Source: a virus
IMG/VR virus record: IMGVR_UViG_3300027779_000107
Location: 1-29,857 of that record
DNA length: 29,857 bases
Direction: 5' to 3' (one strand)
This document shows, in pieces, positions 7,138 to 14,382 of the stretch. The notes beneath the pieces are model-generated. The model was not told where the DNA came from, made no database searches, and worked only from the letters and a program-made list of their open reading frames with translations. Numbering within the stretch: the first letter of the stretch is position 1; each line of letters starts with the position of its first letter. The position numbers and the translations under genes were made by a program.

Positions 7138-7195
7138 AGTCCTCTATTTCACATATACAAGATTCATATTCACAGTAAATACAACAATTACTCAT
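7127..7195 (-). CDS. Possible 22-residue cysteine-rich peptide
   Basis: From the ATG at 7195 to TAG at 7127-7129 the frame encodes a peptide with six cysteines (positions 4, 5, 8, 13, 15, 22) and no lysine or arginine. It overlaps the TTG start of the nuclease. Such density of cysteine in a chance frame is unusual, and a mini zinc-binding peptide is possible. The very short length keeps confidence low. Confidence 0.35.
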   Translation of the reverse strand: MSNCCIYCEYESCICEIEDFDC

Positions 7196-7218
7196 TTCTT
7201 TTTAACCATTAATTATAA

Positions 7219-7229
7219 TTCGTAACGAA
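7219..7229. repeat. Palindrome TTCGTAACGAA, copy 2
   Basis: An exact copy in the short intergenic region, eight bases beyond the tail-collar stop codon and upstream of the nuclease operon. It is the only one of the five exact copies outside a coding region. Confidence 0.7.
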
Positions 7230-7236
7230 CTACTAT

Positions 7237-7917
7237 TTAAACTGCTATGATAAAGTGTACGTCTAAGTATGGTGGTTTGTTTTCGTGAGCTCCACCTCCA
7301 CCTGTATTTTGGTTACTTGCAGTTGTACTACTTGTATTTTGAGATCCTGAGTTTGCTCCAGGTGTTCCACTACCAGAAGTTGCAGAATGAGTTGCTGGTG
7401 TTGCTGCTGTATGTTCTGTGTGAGTATGTGCATTTTGTGTGTGAGTATGTGATGGCATCTCTGATGTTGATATTGTATGTGTAGATTCTCCACCTGTACC
7501 ACCTCTACCTGCATCATTGGTTGCTGCTCTAGGAAATTTGTTAGTTGTTACAAAGTCTGGTACGTTGAATGTGGTTGATCCATCTCCTACACCATATTCC
7601 GTATCTAATACTGCAAAGAGTTGAGCATAAGTTGTTCTTGATACTGCACCACCATTACATAATAACCATCCATTAGGTACATCTCCTACACCACCTGCAT
7701 ACATATTGATTGTTCCAACTGGAATATCAGCACCTTCCCATACAGGAGTACCTAAAGTACCTGCATTATAATACATTCTGCCAAAATCTGATCTCCAAAA
7801 TAGTCTTGTTACATTATAAGTAGAAGGAAATGATGTACCTTGTCCATATGTGGTACTATTTAAATTAGTATTAGATACAGTATTGCCTGCCCAATCAGCA
7901 GTAATAGGACTGGCCAT
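7237..7917 (-). CDS. Tail-collar-domain fibre protein
   Basis: Residues about 65-135 match the Phage_Collar domain: VPVGTINMYAGG-like start, PNGWLLCNGGAVSRTTYAQL, then YGVGDGSTTFNVPDF and KFPRA. The C-terminal part has the histidine-rich PSHTHTQNAHTHTEH segment, a Ser/Thr/Gly/Asn-rich stretch and a final NKPPYLDVHFIIAV, as in trimeric short-tail-fibre tips where histidines bind metal along the fibre axis. It probably mediates host adsorption. The start ATG overlaps the stop of the upstream gene (TAATG), so both are translated from one transcript. Confidence 0.92.
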   Translation of the reverse strand: MASPITADWAGNTVSNTNLNSTTYGQGTSFPSTYNVTRLFWRSDFGRMYYNAGTLGTPVWEGADIPVGTINMYAGGVGDVPNGWLLCNGGAVSRTTYAQLFAVLDTEYGVGDGSTTFNVPDFVTTNKFPRAATNDAGRGGTGGESTHTISTSEMPSHTHTQNAHTHTEHTAATPATHSATSGSGTPGANSGSQNTSSTTASNQNTGGGGAHENKPPYLDVHFIIAV

Positions 7918-8561
7918 TATAATGTTCCGTTCTCTTGTAACTCGTTAATCTGAACAACGAATAAATCCCCTGCATCTAATACAAAGTCAGTTGATACAAC
8001 TCTTGCATGGCATTTTGTAGTTCCTGTTACTGCCCAATGAACTCCTGCTTCTTTGATAGTTCTTGGTGTAGCATCAAAACTAGAATCATCCCATAGCATA
8101 CCTAACTTCATAGTTTGATTAACCCTTGATCTACTTCCTTGAGTTGAAAACCTTTTTCTTGCATATGCTGTATCAGTAAATTCTGTTTGTAAATCTGTTT
8201 GTGATTCTGCTTCAGAAGTTGAATTAGATCCTAATGAACAATAATCTAATTGGGTTGCTACTGCTCCAATATCTCTATCAATAGATTCTTTGATACCTTG
8301 TAATAATATTACATTATCCATAGATTCAAATTTCTTTGGTCTTGCTGTTGTAATACGATTATTTAACAGGTCATTTTGAACCTCTAAAAGTAATCTTTCA
8401 TTCTCCTGTACAATATTGGTAGGGTTAAATGATACATCATTCCCATTCCATAGGGTAAATCCCCAAGAGTCTGCGTTTATTTTAATATGATGTGATAAGC
8501 CTTGTGCTGTTTCGTGTAGTAATTTAGGTTTATTAAAGTAATTGTCAATATGGTCTAGCAT
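7917..8561 (-). CDS. Tail/fibre-associated protein of unknown function
   Basis: The 214-residue product is soluble, with a helical N-terminal half and a beta-rich C-terminal half (HWAVTGTTKCHARVVSTDFV). It has no signal peptide or membrane segment. It is first in a two-gene unit with the collar fibre, from an ACTTCT promoter at 8578-8594, so a fibre attachment or assembly role is likely. I do not recognise the family. Confidence 0.7.
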   Translation of the reverse strand: MLDHIDNYFNKPKLLHETAQGLSHHIKINADSWGFTLWNGNDVSFNPTNIVQENERLLLEVQNDLLNNRITTARPKKFESMDNVILLQGIKESIDRDIGAVATQLDYCSLGSNSTSEAESQTDLQTEFTDTAYARKRFSTQGSRSRVNQTMKLGMLWDDSSFDATPRTIKEAGVHWAVTGTTKCHARVVSTDFVLDAGDLFVVQINELQENGTL

Positions 8562-8566
8562 ATTTA

Positions 8567-8583
8567 ACTTCCCTTATTTAAAA
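8567..8583 (+). promoter_or_regulatory. Plus-strand ACTTCC promoter for the 8601 gene
   Basis: ACTTCC at 8567-8572 is followed by CTTATTTAAAAC. The last base of ACTTCC is 29 bases from the ATG at 8601, matching the spacing on the minus strand. It faces and abuts the minus-strand element at 8578-8594. Confidence 0.65.
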
Positions 8584-8594
8584 CAAAGAGAAGT
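8578..8594 (-). promoter_or_regulatory. ACTTCT promoter for the fibre pair
   Basis: The minus strand reads ACTTCTCTTTGTTTTAA. Plus-strand position 8589 is 28 bases from the ATG end at 8561. With the opposite-facing element at 8567 it forms a compact divergent promoter. Confidence 0.7.
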
Positions 8595-8600
8595 ATTAAC

Positions 8601-8786
8601 ATGAACAAAATCTCAAGGACCAATAAGCTAAGAGATATGACTAAGTTAGAGAGAGATATGGAGGGTATGGTATCTATGCACGAATTAACTTTATTATATA
8701 ATCAAAATATTCAATTTAAATTAGATGCACTTACTGACGATCCTACATTACAAGATCAAGTTAAATTCGAGTTAGGTATTAACTAG
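8601..8786 (+). CDS. 61-residue plus-strand mini-protein
   Basis: One of only three plus-strand genes. The product is charged and helical (KLRDMTKLERDMEGMVSM) with no cysteine or membrane segment. It starts at the ATG at 8601 behind a correctly spaced ACTTCC/TATA element and ends in a short convergent overlap with 8779-9057. Function unknown. A small regulator or host-interaction protein is possible because it is transcribed apart from the structural operons. Confidence 0.65.
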   Translation: MNKISRTNKLRDMTKLERDMEGMVSMHELTLLYNQNIQFKLDALTDDPTLQDQVKFELGIN

Positions 8787-9057
8787 CATTAAATTCGCCT
8801 GATGTTGAATTAGATGTAACTCTTTCATCTCCTACAAATGATATGGTAGTTATCTCTGTTCCTACATCTACGCCAGATAATTCAATATCTAGATCATCTT
8901 CTGTTAATAATGTGGCACCTAATTCATCTAATAATGTATCATTATCATCATCTGTATTTAATAAACCGTTATAGTGATTTGTAATCCAAGTAGAATCTAC
9001 CTCAACATTCATCAAGGATACATGTGACATTCGCGTGCCATTCTTTACTCTAGCCAT
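8779..9057 (-). CDS. Small acidic tail-region protein
   Basis: The 92-residue product begins MARVKNGTRM and has an acidic middle (NTDDDNDTLLDELGATLLTEDDLDI is its most acidic stretch, quoted here in part: NTDDDNDTLLDEL). The end is T/S-rich. A GAGGT ribosome-binding site lies about nine bases before the ATG at 9057, as expected for an operon-internal gene. Likely a small fibre or baseplate accessory. Family not recognised. Confidence 0.65.
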   Translation of the reverse strand: MARVKNGTRMSHVSLMNVEVDSTWITNHYNGLLNTDDDNDTLLDELGATLLTEDDLDIELSGVDVGTEITTISFVGDERVTSNSTSGEFNAS

Positions 9058-9069
9058 TTTACCTCAACT

Positions 9070-9345
9070 TCACAATGTTCTATCCCAGAAATTATCTATT
9101 AAATCTTGAACTAGAGTTATTTCATCTGTTATTTCATTAACATAATCTGTGATAAATGACTTAATATAATTCTCAAAAGATAACTTTGTTTCATATTCTT
9201 CTATTCCAGTCCATCCTAAAGATAATCCGATCATATCGTAATCTTGTGGAGATTGACCACCATTATATTTTATAAAATACCCACCGTCTAACATATTTGC
9301 AGGAACTTTACCGTTTGCTAATAATATATAACGTATTATTTTCAT
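9070..9345 (-). CDS. Small tail-region protein, 91 residues
   Basis: The ATG overlaps the upstream TGA (CAATGA), so it is translationally coupled to 9342-10133. The product has a beta-like N-terminus (MKIIRYILLANGKVPANML), an aromatic/glycine-rich middle and an acidic helical C-terminus ending WDRTL. It has no cysteine or membrane span. Function unknown. Position between the beta-propeller and the collar fibre suggests a distal-tail component or chaperone. Confidence 0.65.
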   Translation of the reverse strand: MKIIRYILLANGKVPANMLDGGYFIKYNGGQSPQDYDMIGLSLGWTGIEEYETKLSFENYIKSFITDYVNEITDEITLVQDLIDNFWDRTL

Positions 9346-10133
9346 TGTGGTTTAGTTGCTCCATTAGCCATAAATTCTTCTGAACCTAATTCATCTAATC
9401 CCATTCGTGATAATGCATCTTGATAAGCATCTTTAAACTCATCTGCCATTTTATCTAGAAACTCATACATATCTCTAATAGTTACTTTTTCTGAACTGTT
9501 AATTTTCTCTTGAATTAATACTAGATATGTTCTTGTTCTTGCTTCTGCTAATTGTGGGTGTATTCCTAATTGCTCCCAATACTCTACTACTGCTTTTCCT
9601 ACTCTACCTGTTGCAGATAAATCTTGTATTGCTAATCTAAATGAAGCCTTTACCATGTGAGATATTTCCTGTGATTCATAATCTTTTTCAGTCCAGTTAT
9701 CAGGTATATTATTATTTTTCTTTATACTATCATACATATCTTGGAACATACCAATTTCTCTTAGTGATGTGTTCATAGACATTGTAATTGATTCTATTTG
9801 TGATGTGTATTCTTCTGCTGTTAATCTAGAACTTTCGCTAGTTTCATTTCTCAATTTTTCCACAGTTAGTTTTTTCTTTTCAATCTTATAATATGCTTCT
9901 TGAATTGCTTTATATTTTCTATCAATCTGTGCGAGACATTGTTTCATTCTTGAAAGTGGACTATCACTAATCATCTGCATAGTTTGTAGAGAGTAACTAC
10001 TTTGTGAAGTGGAGTGTCCAATGATTGATGAACCACGTTTATACTCTGGAAGTCTTGCAGTTATCTTTGCTATCTGTGCCTTATCTAGAGTAGCTATATC
10101 AGTTACTTGTTTGAATATCTCTATATCGGTCAA
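9342..10133 (-). CDS. Coiled-coil tail-region protein
   Basis: The 263-residue product starts at a TTG overlapping the stop of the beta-propeller gene (TTGA). Residues about 70-130 are heptad-like and highly charged (KAIQEAYYKIEKKKLTVEKL), and the rest is helical and acidic. It has no membrane segment. A structural linker, fibre chaperone or baseplate spacer would fit. Family not recognised. Confidence 0.7.
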   Translation of the reverse strand: MTDIEIFKQVTDIATLDKAQIAKITARLPEYKRGSSIIGHSTSQSSYSLQTMQMISDSPLSRMKQCLAQIDRKYKAIQEAYYKIEKKKLTVEKLRNETSESSRLTAEEYTSQIESITMSMNTSLREIGMFQDMYDSIKKNNNIPDNWTEKDYESQEISHMVKASFRLAIQDLSATGRVGKAVVEYWEQLGIHPQLAEARTRTYLVLIQEKINSSEKVTIRDMYEFLDKMADEFKDAYQDALSRMGLDELGSEEFMANGATKPQ

Positions 10134-11071
10134 GATCCTTGTACTCCTGCTACTTGTTGTCTTGATACTGTCAAGTCACCAAAGTCCGTAGCATTTCCTG
10201 TTGAATCTATTGTAATATAATCCATAGTGTTTACCATTGAACCAGTGCTTCCAGCACCAAATACTCCTCTTGTATCTGATGAAATTCCTGCAAGATAATA
10301 GCGAGCTACTGTCAAGTCACCAAAGTCTGTTGCATTACCAGTTGTGTCTATTGTAATGTAGTCCATTACATTACTCGGACCATTACCACCTCCAAACACT
10401 CCTCTAGTATCTGATGAAACTGCTCCAAAATAACCTCTTGATACTGTCAAGTCACCAAAGTCAGTAGCGTTTCCAGTAGTGTCTATTGTAATATAATCCA
10501 TAACGTTAGAGCTATCAGCCCCTCCAAATACACCTCTAGTATCTGATGAAACTGCTGCTAATTGATCTCTCCCTACTGTCAAGTCACCAAAGTCTGTTGC
10601 ATTACCTGTAGTATCTATGGTAATATAATCCATGACGTCACTAACAGAACCACTTGATCCTCCACCGAAACAACCTCTTGTGGAAGATGAAAGCCCTGCT
10701 AGAGAATAGCGAGCTACTGTCAAGTCACCAAAGTCCGTAGCATTTCCTGTGCTTGCGATTGTAATATAATCCATAACGTTTGAAGCTCCTGCAAGATGTC
10801 CACCACCAATGACACCTCTAGTATCTGAGCTTACACCTGCTGGTCCTTGTTTTGCCACCGTCAAATCTCCAAAGTCAGTAGCGTTACCAGTAGTGTCTAT
10901 TGTAATGTAGTCCATGACGTTTACCTCGTTAGTAGGAGCACCTACAGTTCCACCTCCAAATACACCTCTAGTAGCATCACTTGATACTACTGCAAATCTA
11001 AATGGATTCATGATAAATGGACTTTGTTTAGGCTCTAATGATTTACAACCTATTGGATTATTTAGATCCAT
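10130..11071 (-). CDS. Repeat (beta-propeller/Kelch-like) virion protein
   Basis: The 313-residue protein is almost entirely six repeats of about 43-50 residues. Each has SSDTRGVFGGG, a variable loop, NVMDYITIDTTGN and ATDFGDLTVxR. The double-glycine after a beta strand resembles Kelch blades. A partial seventh unit (QVAGVQGS) at the C-terminus could close the ring with N-terminal strands. The first 20 residues are unique (NPIGCKSLEPKQSP) and may anchor it to the tail. It starts behind an AGAGGT ribosome-binding site and follows the fibre gene 11082-11858. Probably a receptor-binding or sugar-binding tail protein. Propeller fold is inferred. Confidence 0.75.
   Translation of the reverse strand: MDLNNPIGCKSLEPKQSPFIMNPFRFAVVSSDATRGVFGGGTVGAPTNEVNVMDYITIDTTGNATDFGDLTVAKQGPAGVSSDTRGVIGGGHLAGASNVMDYITIASTGNATDFGDLTVARYSLAGLSSSTRGCFGGGSSGSVSDVMDYITIDTTGNATDFGDLTVGRDQLAAVSSDTRGVFGGADSSNVMDYITIDTTGNATDFGDLTVSRGYFGAVSSDTRGVFGGGNGPSNVMDYITIDTTGNATDFGDLTVARYYLAGISSDTRGVFGAGSTGSMVNTMDYITIDSTGNATDFGDLTVSRQQVAGVQGS
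10146..11005. repeat. About six tandem coding repeats of ~130-150 bp
   Basis: The plus strand repeats ACTGTCAAGTCACCAAAGTC and then GTAATATAATCCAT with each unit, with small sequence drift, while the loop between blades varies in length and sequence. The DNA-level similarity suggests recent duplication or gene conversion. Confidence 0.9.
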
Positions 11072-11081
11072 TATATTACCT

Positions 11082-11858
11082 CTATGTTTGGTATCCTATT
11101 AAGTAAACTTTTGCTCCAGCAGCTACATTATCTGTATCAACTAGGTCTACAAATATCTCAATTAGTGAATCTACTGCTAGTGCTGGAGCAGAAATTACGG
11201 GTTGAGTTGCAGCAGTTCCAGATGTTTTCTCACTTGCATCTACTGTTACTTTTGTAGAGAGTACAGTAGTTCCTGCTTCATGTACATCAAAGGTGGCTAA
11301 TGCTGCTCCTGTTCCTGCTATTGTTAATCCTACTTTGACATTAGTTAGAGTAAATCCATAAGGCATGTGATATGTAACTACTGGCACTGATGTACTTGCT
11401 GCTGCTAATACCGTTGATTCATCTCCTAATGCTATTGCTATAACCTCTGTTTTTGCTGCTGGTGCTACCATTGATAGTAATACTTTATCTGCTCCTATTG
11501 TTGTGGCAACTGCTCCTGCTACTGTTGTTACATCTCCAGTTAAATCAGGCATACGATTATCTGCTAATATAGAAGATAGACCTACTGCGAGTGTAGCGTT
11601 ACCTGCTGTTAATCCTGATGCTGTTCCAGTACAGCTAGTTAATACTCCTGCTGATGGGGTACCTAATGCAGGGGTTGTTAAAATAGGAGAGGTTAATGTT
11701 TTGTTTGTCATTGTTGAAGTTTGAGAATCATAAACTGCCAGTACATTTGCAAGAGTTGCCTTTTTAGTAACAGGAGTAACTGCTACATTATCTACAATAG
11801 CCACTAAATCTGCTGCTACTGGAGTAGCTTCATTAGTTAAGGCAGTAATCTTTACCAT
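11082..11858 (-). CDS. Tail fibre protein with TLTSPxLTTPALGTPSAG motif
   Basis: Residues about 48-90 carry TNKTLTSPILTTPALGTPSAG and GVLTSCTGTASGLTAGN, a fibre motif shared by many tailed-phage fibres, followed by an LTGDVTT segment. The C-terminal 110 residues look like a separate beta domain (TSVPVVTYHMPYGFTLTNVK) that may be the tip or decoration. It starts a new transcription unit behind an ACTTCT promoter at 11879-11891. Probably an adsorption fibre. Confidence 0.85.
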   Translation of the reverse strand: MVKITALTNEATPVAADLVAIVDNVAVTPVTKKATLANVLAVYDSQTSTMTNKTLTSPILTTPALGTPSAGVLTSCTGTASGLTAGNATLAVGLSSILADNRMPDLTGDVTTVAGAVATTIGADKVLLSMVAPAAKTEVIAIALGDESTVLAAASTSVPVVTYHMPYGFTLTNVKVGLTIAGTGAALATFDVHEAGTTVLSTKVTVDASEKTSGTAATQPVISAPALAVDSLIEIFVDLVDTDNVAAGAKVYLIGYQT

Positions 11859-11878
11859 GTATTTAGATTAAATAATAT

Positions 11879-11891
11879 CATAAATAGAAGT
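11879..11891 (-). promoter_or_regulatory. ACTTCT promoter for the fibre operon
   Basis: The minus strand reads ACTTCTATTTATG, with position 11886 lying 28 bases from the start at 11858. The element begins right after the TAA stop of the LamG-domain gene. Confidence 0.75.
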
Positions 11892-11893
11892 AA

Positions 11894-12676
11894 TTAACCT
11901 ATGACTAAATTATCTGTATTTGTCTGTATAGTACCTGTTGAAGAATTGGTAGCTACAAGTGAATTATTTAGATAAAGTTTAAGACCATTAGATCCAAATG
12001 TTACCCATATATGATTCCAAGCATTAGGATTAAAAGCATATGTAACATCTTGATCAATAGTTGAATCTCCTGTAATAGTCTGAGAATCCTCTGTTTGTAA
12101 TACTGCACCTGTTTCAAGTGATAAATCTGATTCTCCAAATACACTTACAGTTGCCCTTAATTGGTTTGCTGCTGTGGCATGAGGATCTATAGTCAATTCA
12201 TATACACCTTTTGATATAATACTCTGAGATGCTGTATCAGATGAGGCAGTTGCAGGTAGATAAAACCAACCACCAAATGATATAGATGTAGGTTCTAAAT
12301 CAACATGATCTGTTATAGATATATATGATGATCCATCAAAAGTAGCAGCTCCACCATGTTTGGTATCAGACACATCAAATGTCAATGTACCTGTAGTAGT
12401 ATGTGATAGTTGATATGCTTTTACAGAATTTGGTATCTTCTTTCTAAATACAAAGTTTTGAATATCCCTATCGTCAGTATTTGATACTGTTGTAGATGCA
12501 AATGTTACCGTGCTGGTCCTAAGTTTAACGTGAGGTGTAAAGCATATCCTTTGCTGTAATCCCTCTGATTCAGTTGGTTGTGCTGTAAAATCATGTATTA
12601 AAGATAATATCTTGTTGATGTCTCTACGAGAGGACTTGTCAGTTGGTCGAACATAATCGTTAAGGTTGCTAGACAT
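11894..12676 (-). CDS. LamG/concanavalin-like domain tail protein, apparently short at C-terminus
   Basis: After an N-terminal alpha/beta region of about 100 residues, the protein shows a LamG/jelly-roll domain: ATFDGSSYISITDHVDLEP, SFGGWFYLP, NAWNHIWVTFGSNGLKLYLN and a final TNTDNLVIG. LamG domains usually continue with another strand (the I-D-E-V-R-I-Y type segment) after this position. Here a stop follows immediately and the next promoter begins, so the last strand is missing or supplied by a partner. Likely a carbohydrate-binding baseplate or fibre protein. It follows the hub gene by three bases. Confidence 0.82.
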   Translation of the reverse strand: MSSNLNDYVRPTDKSSRRDINKILSLIHDFTAQPTESEGLQQRICFTPHVKLRTSTVTFASTTVSNTDDRDIQNFVFRKKIPNSVKAYQLSHTTTGTLTFDVSDTKHGGAATFDGSSYISITDHVDLEPTSISFGGWFYLPATASSDTASQSIISKGVYELTIDPHATAANQLRATVSVFGESDLSLETGAVLQTEDSQTITGDSTIDQDVTYAFNPNAWNHIWVTFGSNGLKLYLNNSLVATNSSTGTIQTNTDNLVIG

Positions 12677-12678
12677 AC

Positions 12679-14382
12679 CTAAATACTGTATAACTCGTCT
12701 AAGGAAAGTTTTATAGAGCTTGCACCTAACCTGTTATTATTACTGTGCATTTCTATCGTGTATGAATCAATAATAGCCTTAATATCTAACCCTGATTTAG
12801 AGTCTTGAAGTCTGCAATATGATGCCAATGGTATTCTGTCTGTAGTTGGTGTAATTGTAACATCCTGATATACTCTTCTTTGTTTTCCTAAGATAAATCC
12901 TGCTTGTATCATGGCCTGTCTAACTGATTGTTCTTCCAAGTCTCCCCTGATTGGTAATAGTTTCTCTCTAGGCTCTGCTAGTTTTTGTGATACTACAGTA
13001 TTCTCTAATGATGTCATTAATCTCTTTGCAGAATATACTCTATGTGCTGGAGATCCTGTTGCTGAGGACCATGTTACTCCATCTGAACTATCCTTGTAAG
13101 TTCCAGCTCCAGCTTTGTAATTGATATTAACAGTATGACTTGCAGTACCATACTTAGGGAATACAATGTATAACTGTTCGTTTGGTGTAATTTCCAATTT
13201 AGGAGTTACAGGATATTCTGCCCAATCAGCAGGTGTGCTAGTTCCTAATGCCTGGAGTGTTTGTTTTGGTATTCTAATTACTCTGCGTATATCTGTTGCA
13301 TCTGGACTTCCTGAATCATCTCCTACTATTCTAATCTCATGTGCTGAAGCAGGTGTTCCTGTCTTTGTCATTCGTAACGAAATCTTAAATATATTATCTC
13401 TTGTTGGTGTTATTGGTATTGCTACCCATGCACTATCTAAGTTATCTGCTGCATCAGGAGCAACTTCATATGATAAATCAAGTGATGGAGCAAAGTGTCC
13501 AAATCCATGAATCCAAGAATATAATGAATCAAATGTATGGTCTGTCCAACCAAATACCTGATTCTTCAAATATCCTATCTTTGTTGAACTCCAACCTGTT
13601 GCATCAAGTCCTGTCAAATTGTTAGTGAAAAGAAATCCAGAGTCATATGTGTAAGCATCTCTGACAATAAGTTTCTTATCTGCATCTACATACCAATCTG
13701 CATTTGCTACACCTGCCATTCTTGATATAAATCCTGCATATGTATTTCCTAACTCATTTACATTTGCCACTTTAATATCTAAAGTTGATGAGTCTAATCC
13801 AGGATTCGCTACTGCTGCTGTGATTGAGTTAATGGCCTGTATATTCTCATCTACCTGATGATCCACCTTTGTGAACATATCCAATATGAGATTATCTAAT
13901 CTAGTCTTTGTATCTGTATCATCTAATGTCAATCCATCTGAATCCTTATCTTGATTTCTTACTATCCTTGTAATCCTCTCCTTTAATATTACTCCCCATC
14001 CAACACAGTCTAATGCTATTCCTTGTTGTCCAGTTCCAGGTCTAATTACATTTGCTGATACAATTTTCCCATAGAACCACCTTTGTAAAGTTCCTGCTGT
14101 CTTACCAAGATATATCTGAATATCCCATTGTCTCTTGATCAGAGATCCTCTTCTTAGAGTTGCATCTACAAGTGCTGAACCGTTATCTGCTATTACCAAA
14201 GTTGCTGAACCATAGTTTCCATTACCGTTCATCTCTATTCTAAGATCAGTTAATTTGAAATTCTGTGTAGGACTTGCTGCTATTGTTGCTGACTCATATG
14301 TATATTGTGTAGAACCTGTATAGTCTGTAATGATTATTTTAGGAGAAAGTTCTCTAGGATCATATCCTGTCGTAATGGTCAT
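12679..14382 (-). CDS. Baseplate hub / tail-associated protein
   Basis: The 567-residue protein begins with beta segments (PKIIITDYTGSTQYTYE), has GSLIKRQWDIQIYLGKTAGT and a WFYGKIVS segment typical of gp27/gpD-like hub barrels, then a long mixed region with a possible carbohydrate-like beta domain near residues 300-430. The position just after the tape measure and the ATGA overlap with it match the hub or distal-tail gene of siphoviruses. No peptidoglycan-lytic domain is seen, as expected for an archaeal host. Confidence 0.75.
   Translation of the reverse strand: MTITTGYDPRELSPKIIITDYTGSTQYTYESATIAASPTQNFKLTDLRIEMNGNGNYGSATLVIADNGSALVDATLRRGSLIKRQWDIQIYLGKTAGTLQRWFYGKIVSANVIRPGTGQQGIALDCVGWGVILKERITRIVRNQDKDSDGLTLDDTDTKTRLDNLILDMFTKVDHQVDENIQAINSITAAVANPGLDSSTLDIKVANVNELGNTYAGFISRMAGVANADWYVDADKKLIVRDAYTYDSGFLFTNNLTGLDATGWSSTKIGYLKNQVFGWTDHTFDSLYSWIHGFGHFAPSLDLSYEVAPDAADNLDSAWVAIPITPTRDNIFKISLRMTKTGTPASAHEIRIVGDDSGSPDATDIRRVIRIPKQTLQALGTSTPADWAEYPVTPKLEITPNEQLYIVFPKYGTASHTVNINYKAGAGTYKDSSDGVTWSSATGSPAHRVYSAKRLMTSLENTVVSQKLAEPREKLLPIRGDLEEQSVRQAMIQAGFILGKQRRVYQDVTITPTTDRIPLASYCRLQDSKSGLDIKAIIDSYTIEMHSNNNRLGASSIKLSLDELYSI
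13371..13381. repeat. Palindrome TTCGTAACGAA, copy 3
   Basis: An exact copy inside the hub gene. Confidence 0.7.

Noticed and set aside
7263-7517. Minus-strand 84-codon frame rich in Q, H and T
   Set aside because: It lies wholly inside the tail-collar gene in another frame; the repetitive composition is a shadow of the His/Thr/Ser-rich fibre sequence.
10146-11005. Tandem repeats considered as CRISPR array
   Set aside because: Units are in frame, coding and about 130-150 bp with conserved protein blades; no unique spacers of constant length and no cas genes.
7237-11858. Diversity-generating retroelement in the fibre region
   Set aside because: No reverse transcriptase and no template repeat with adenine-specific changes seen; variation lies between blades, not between template and variable copies.
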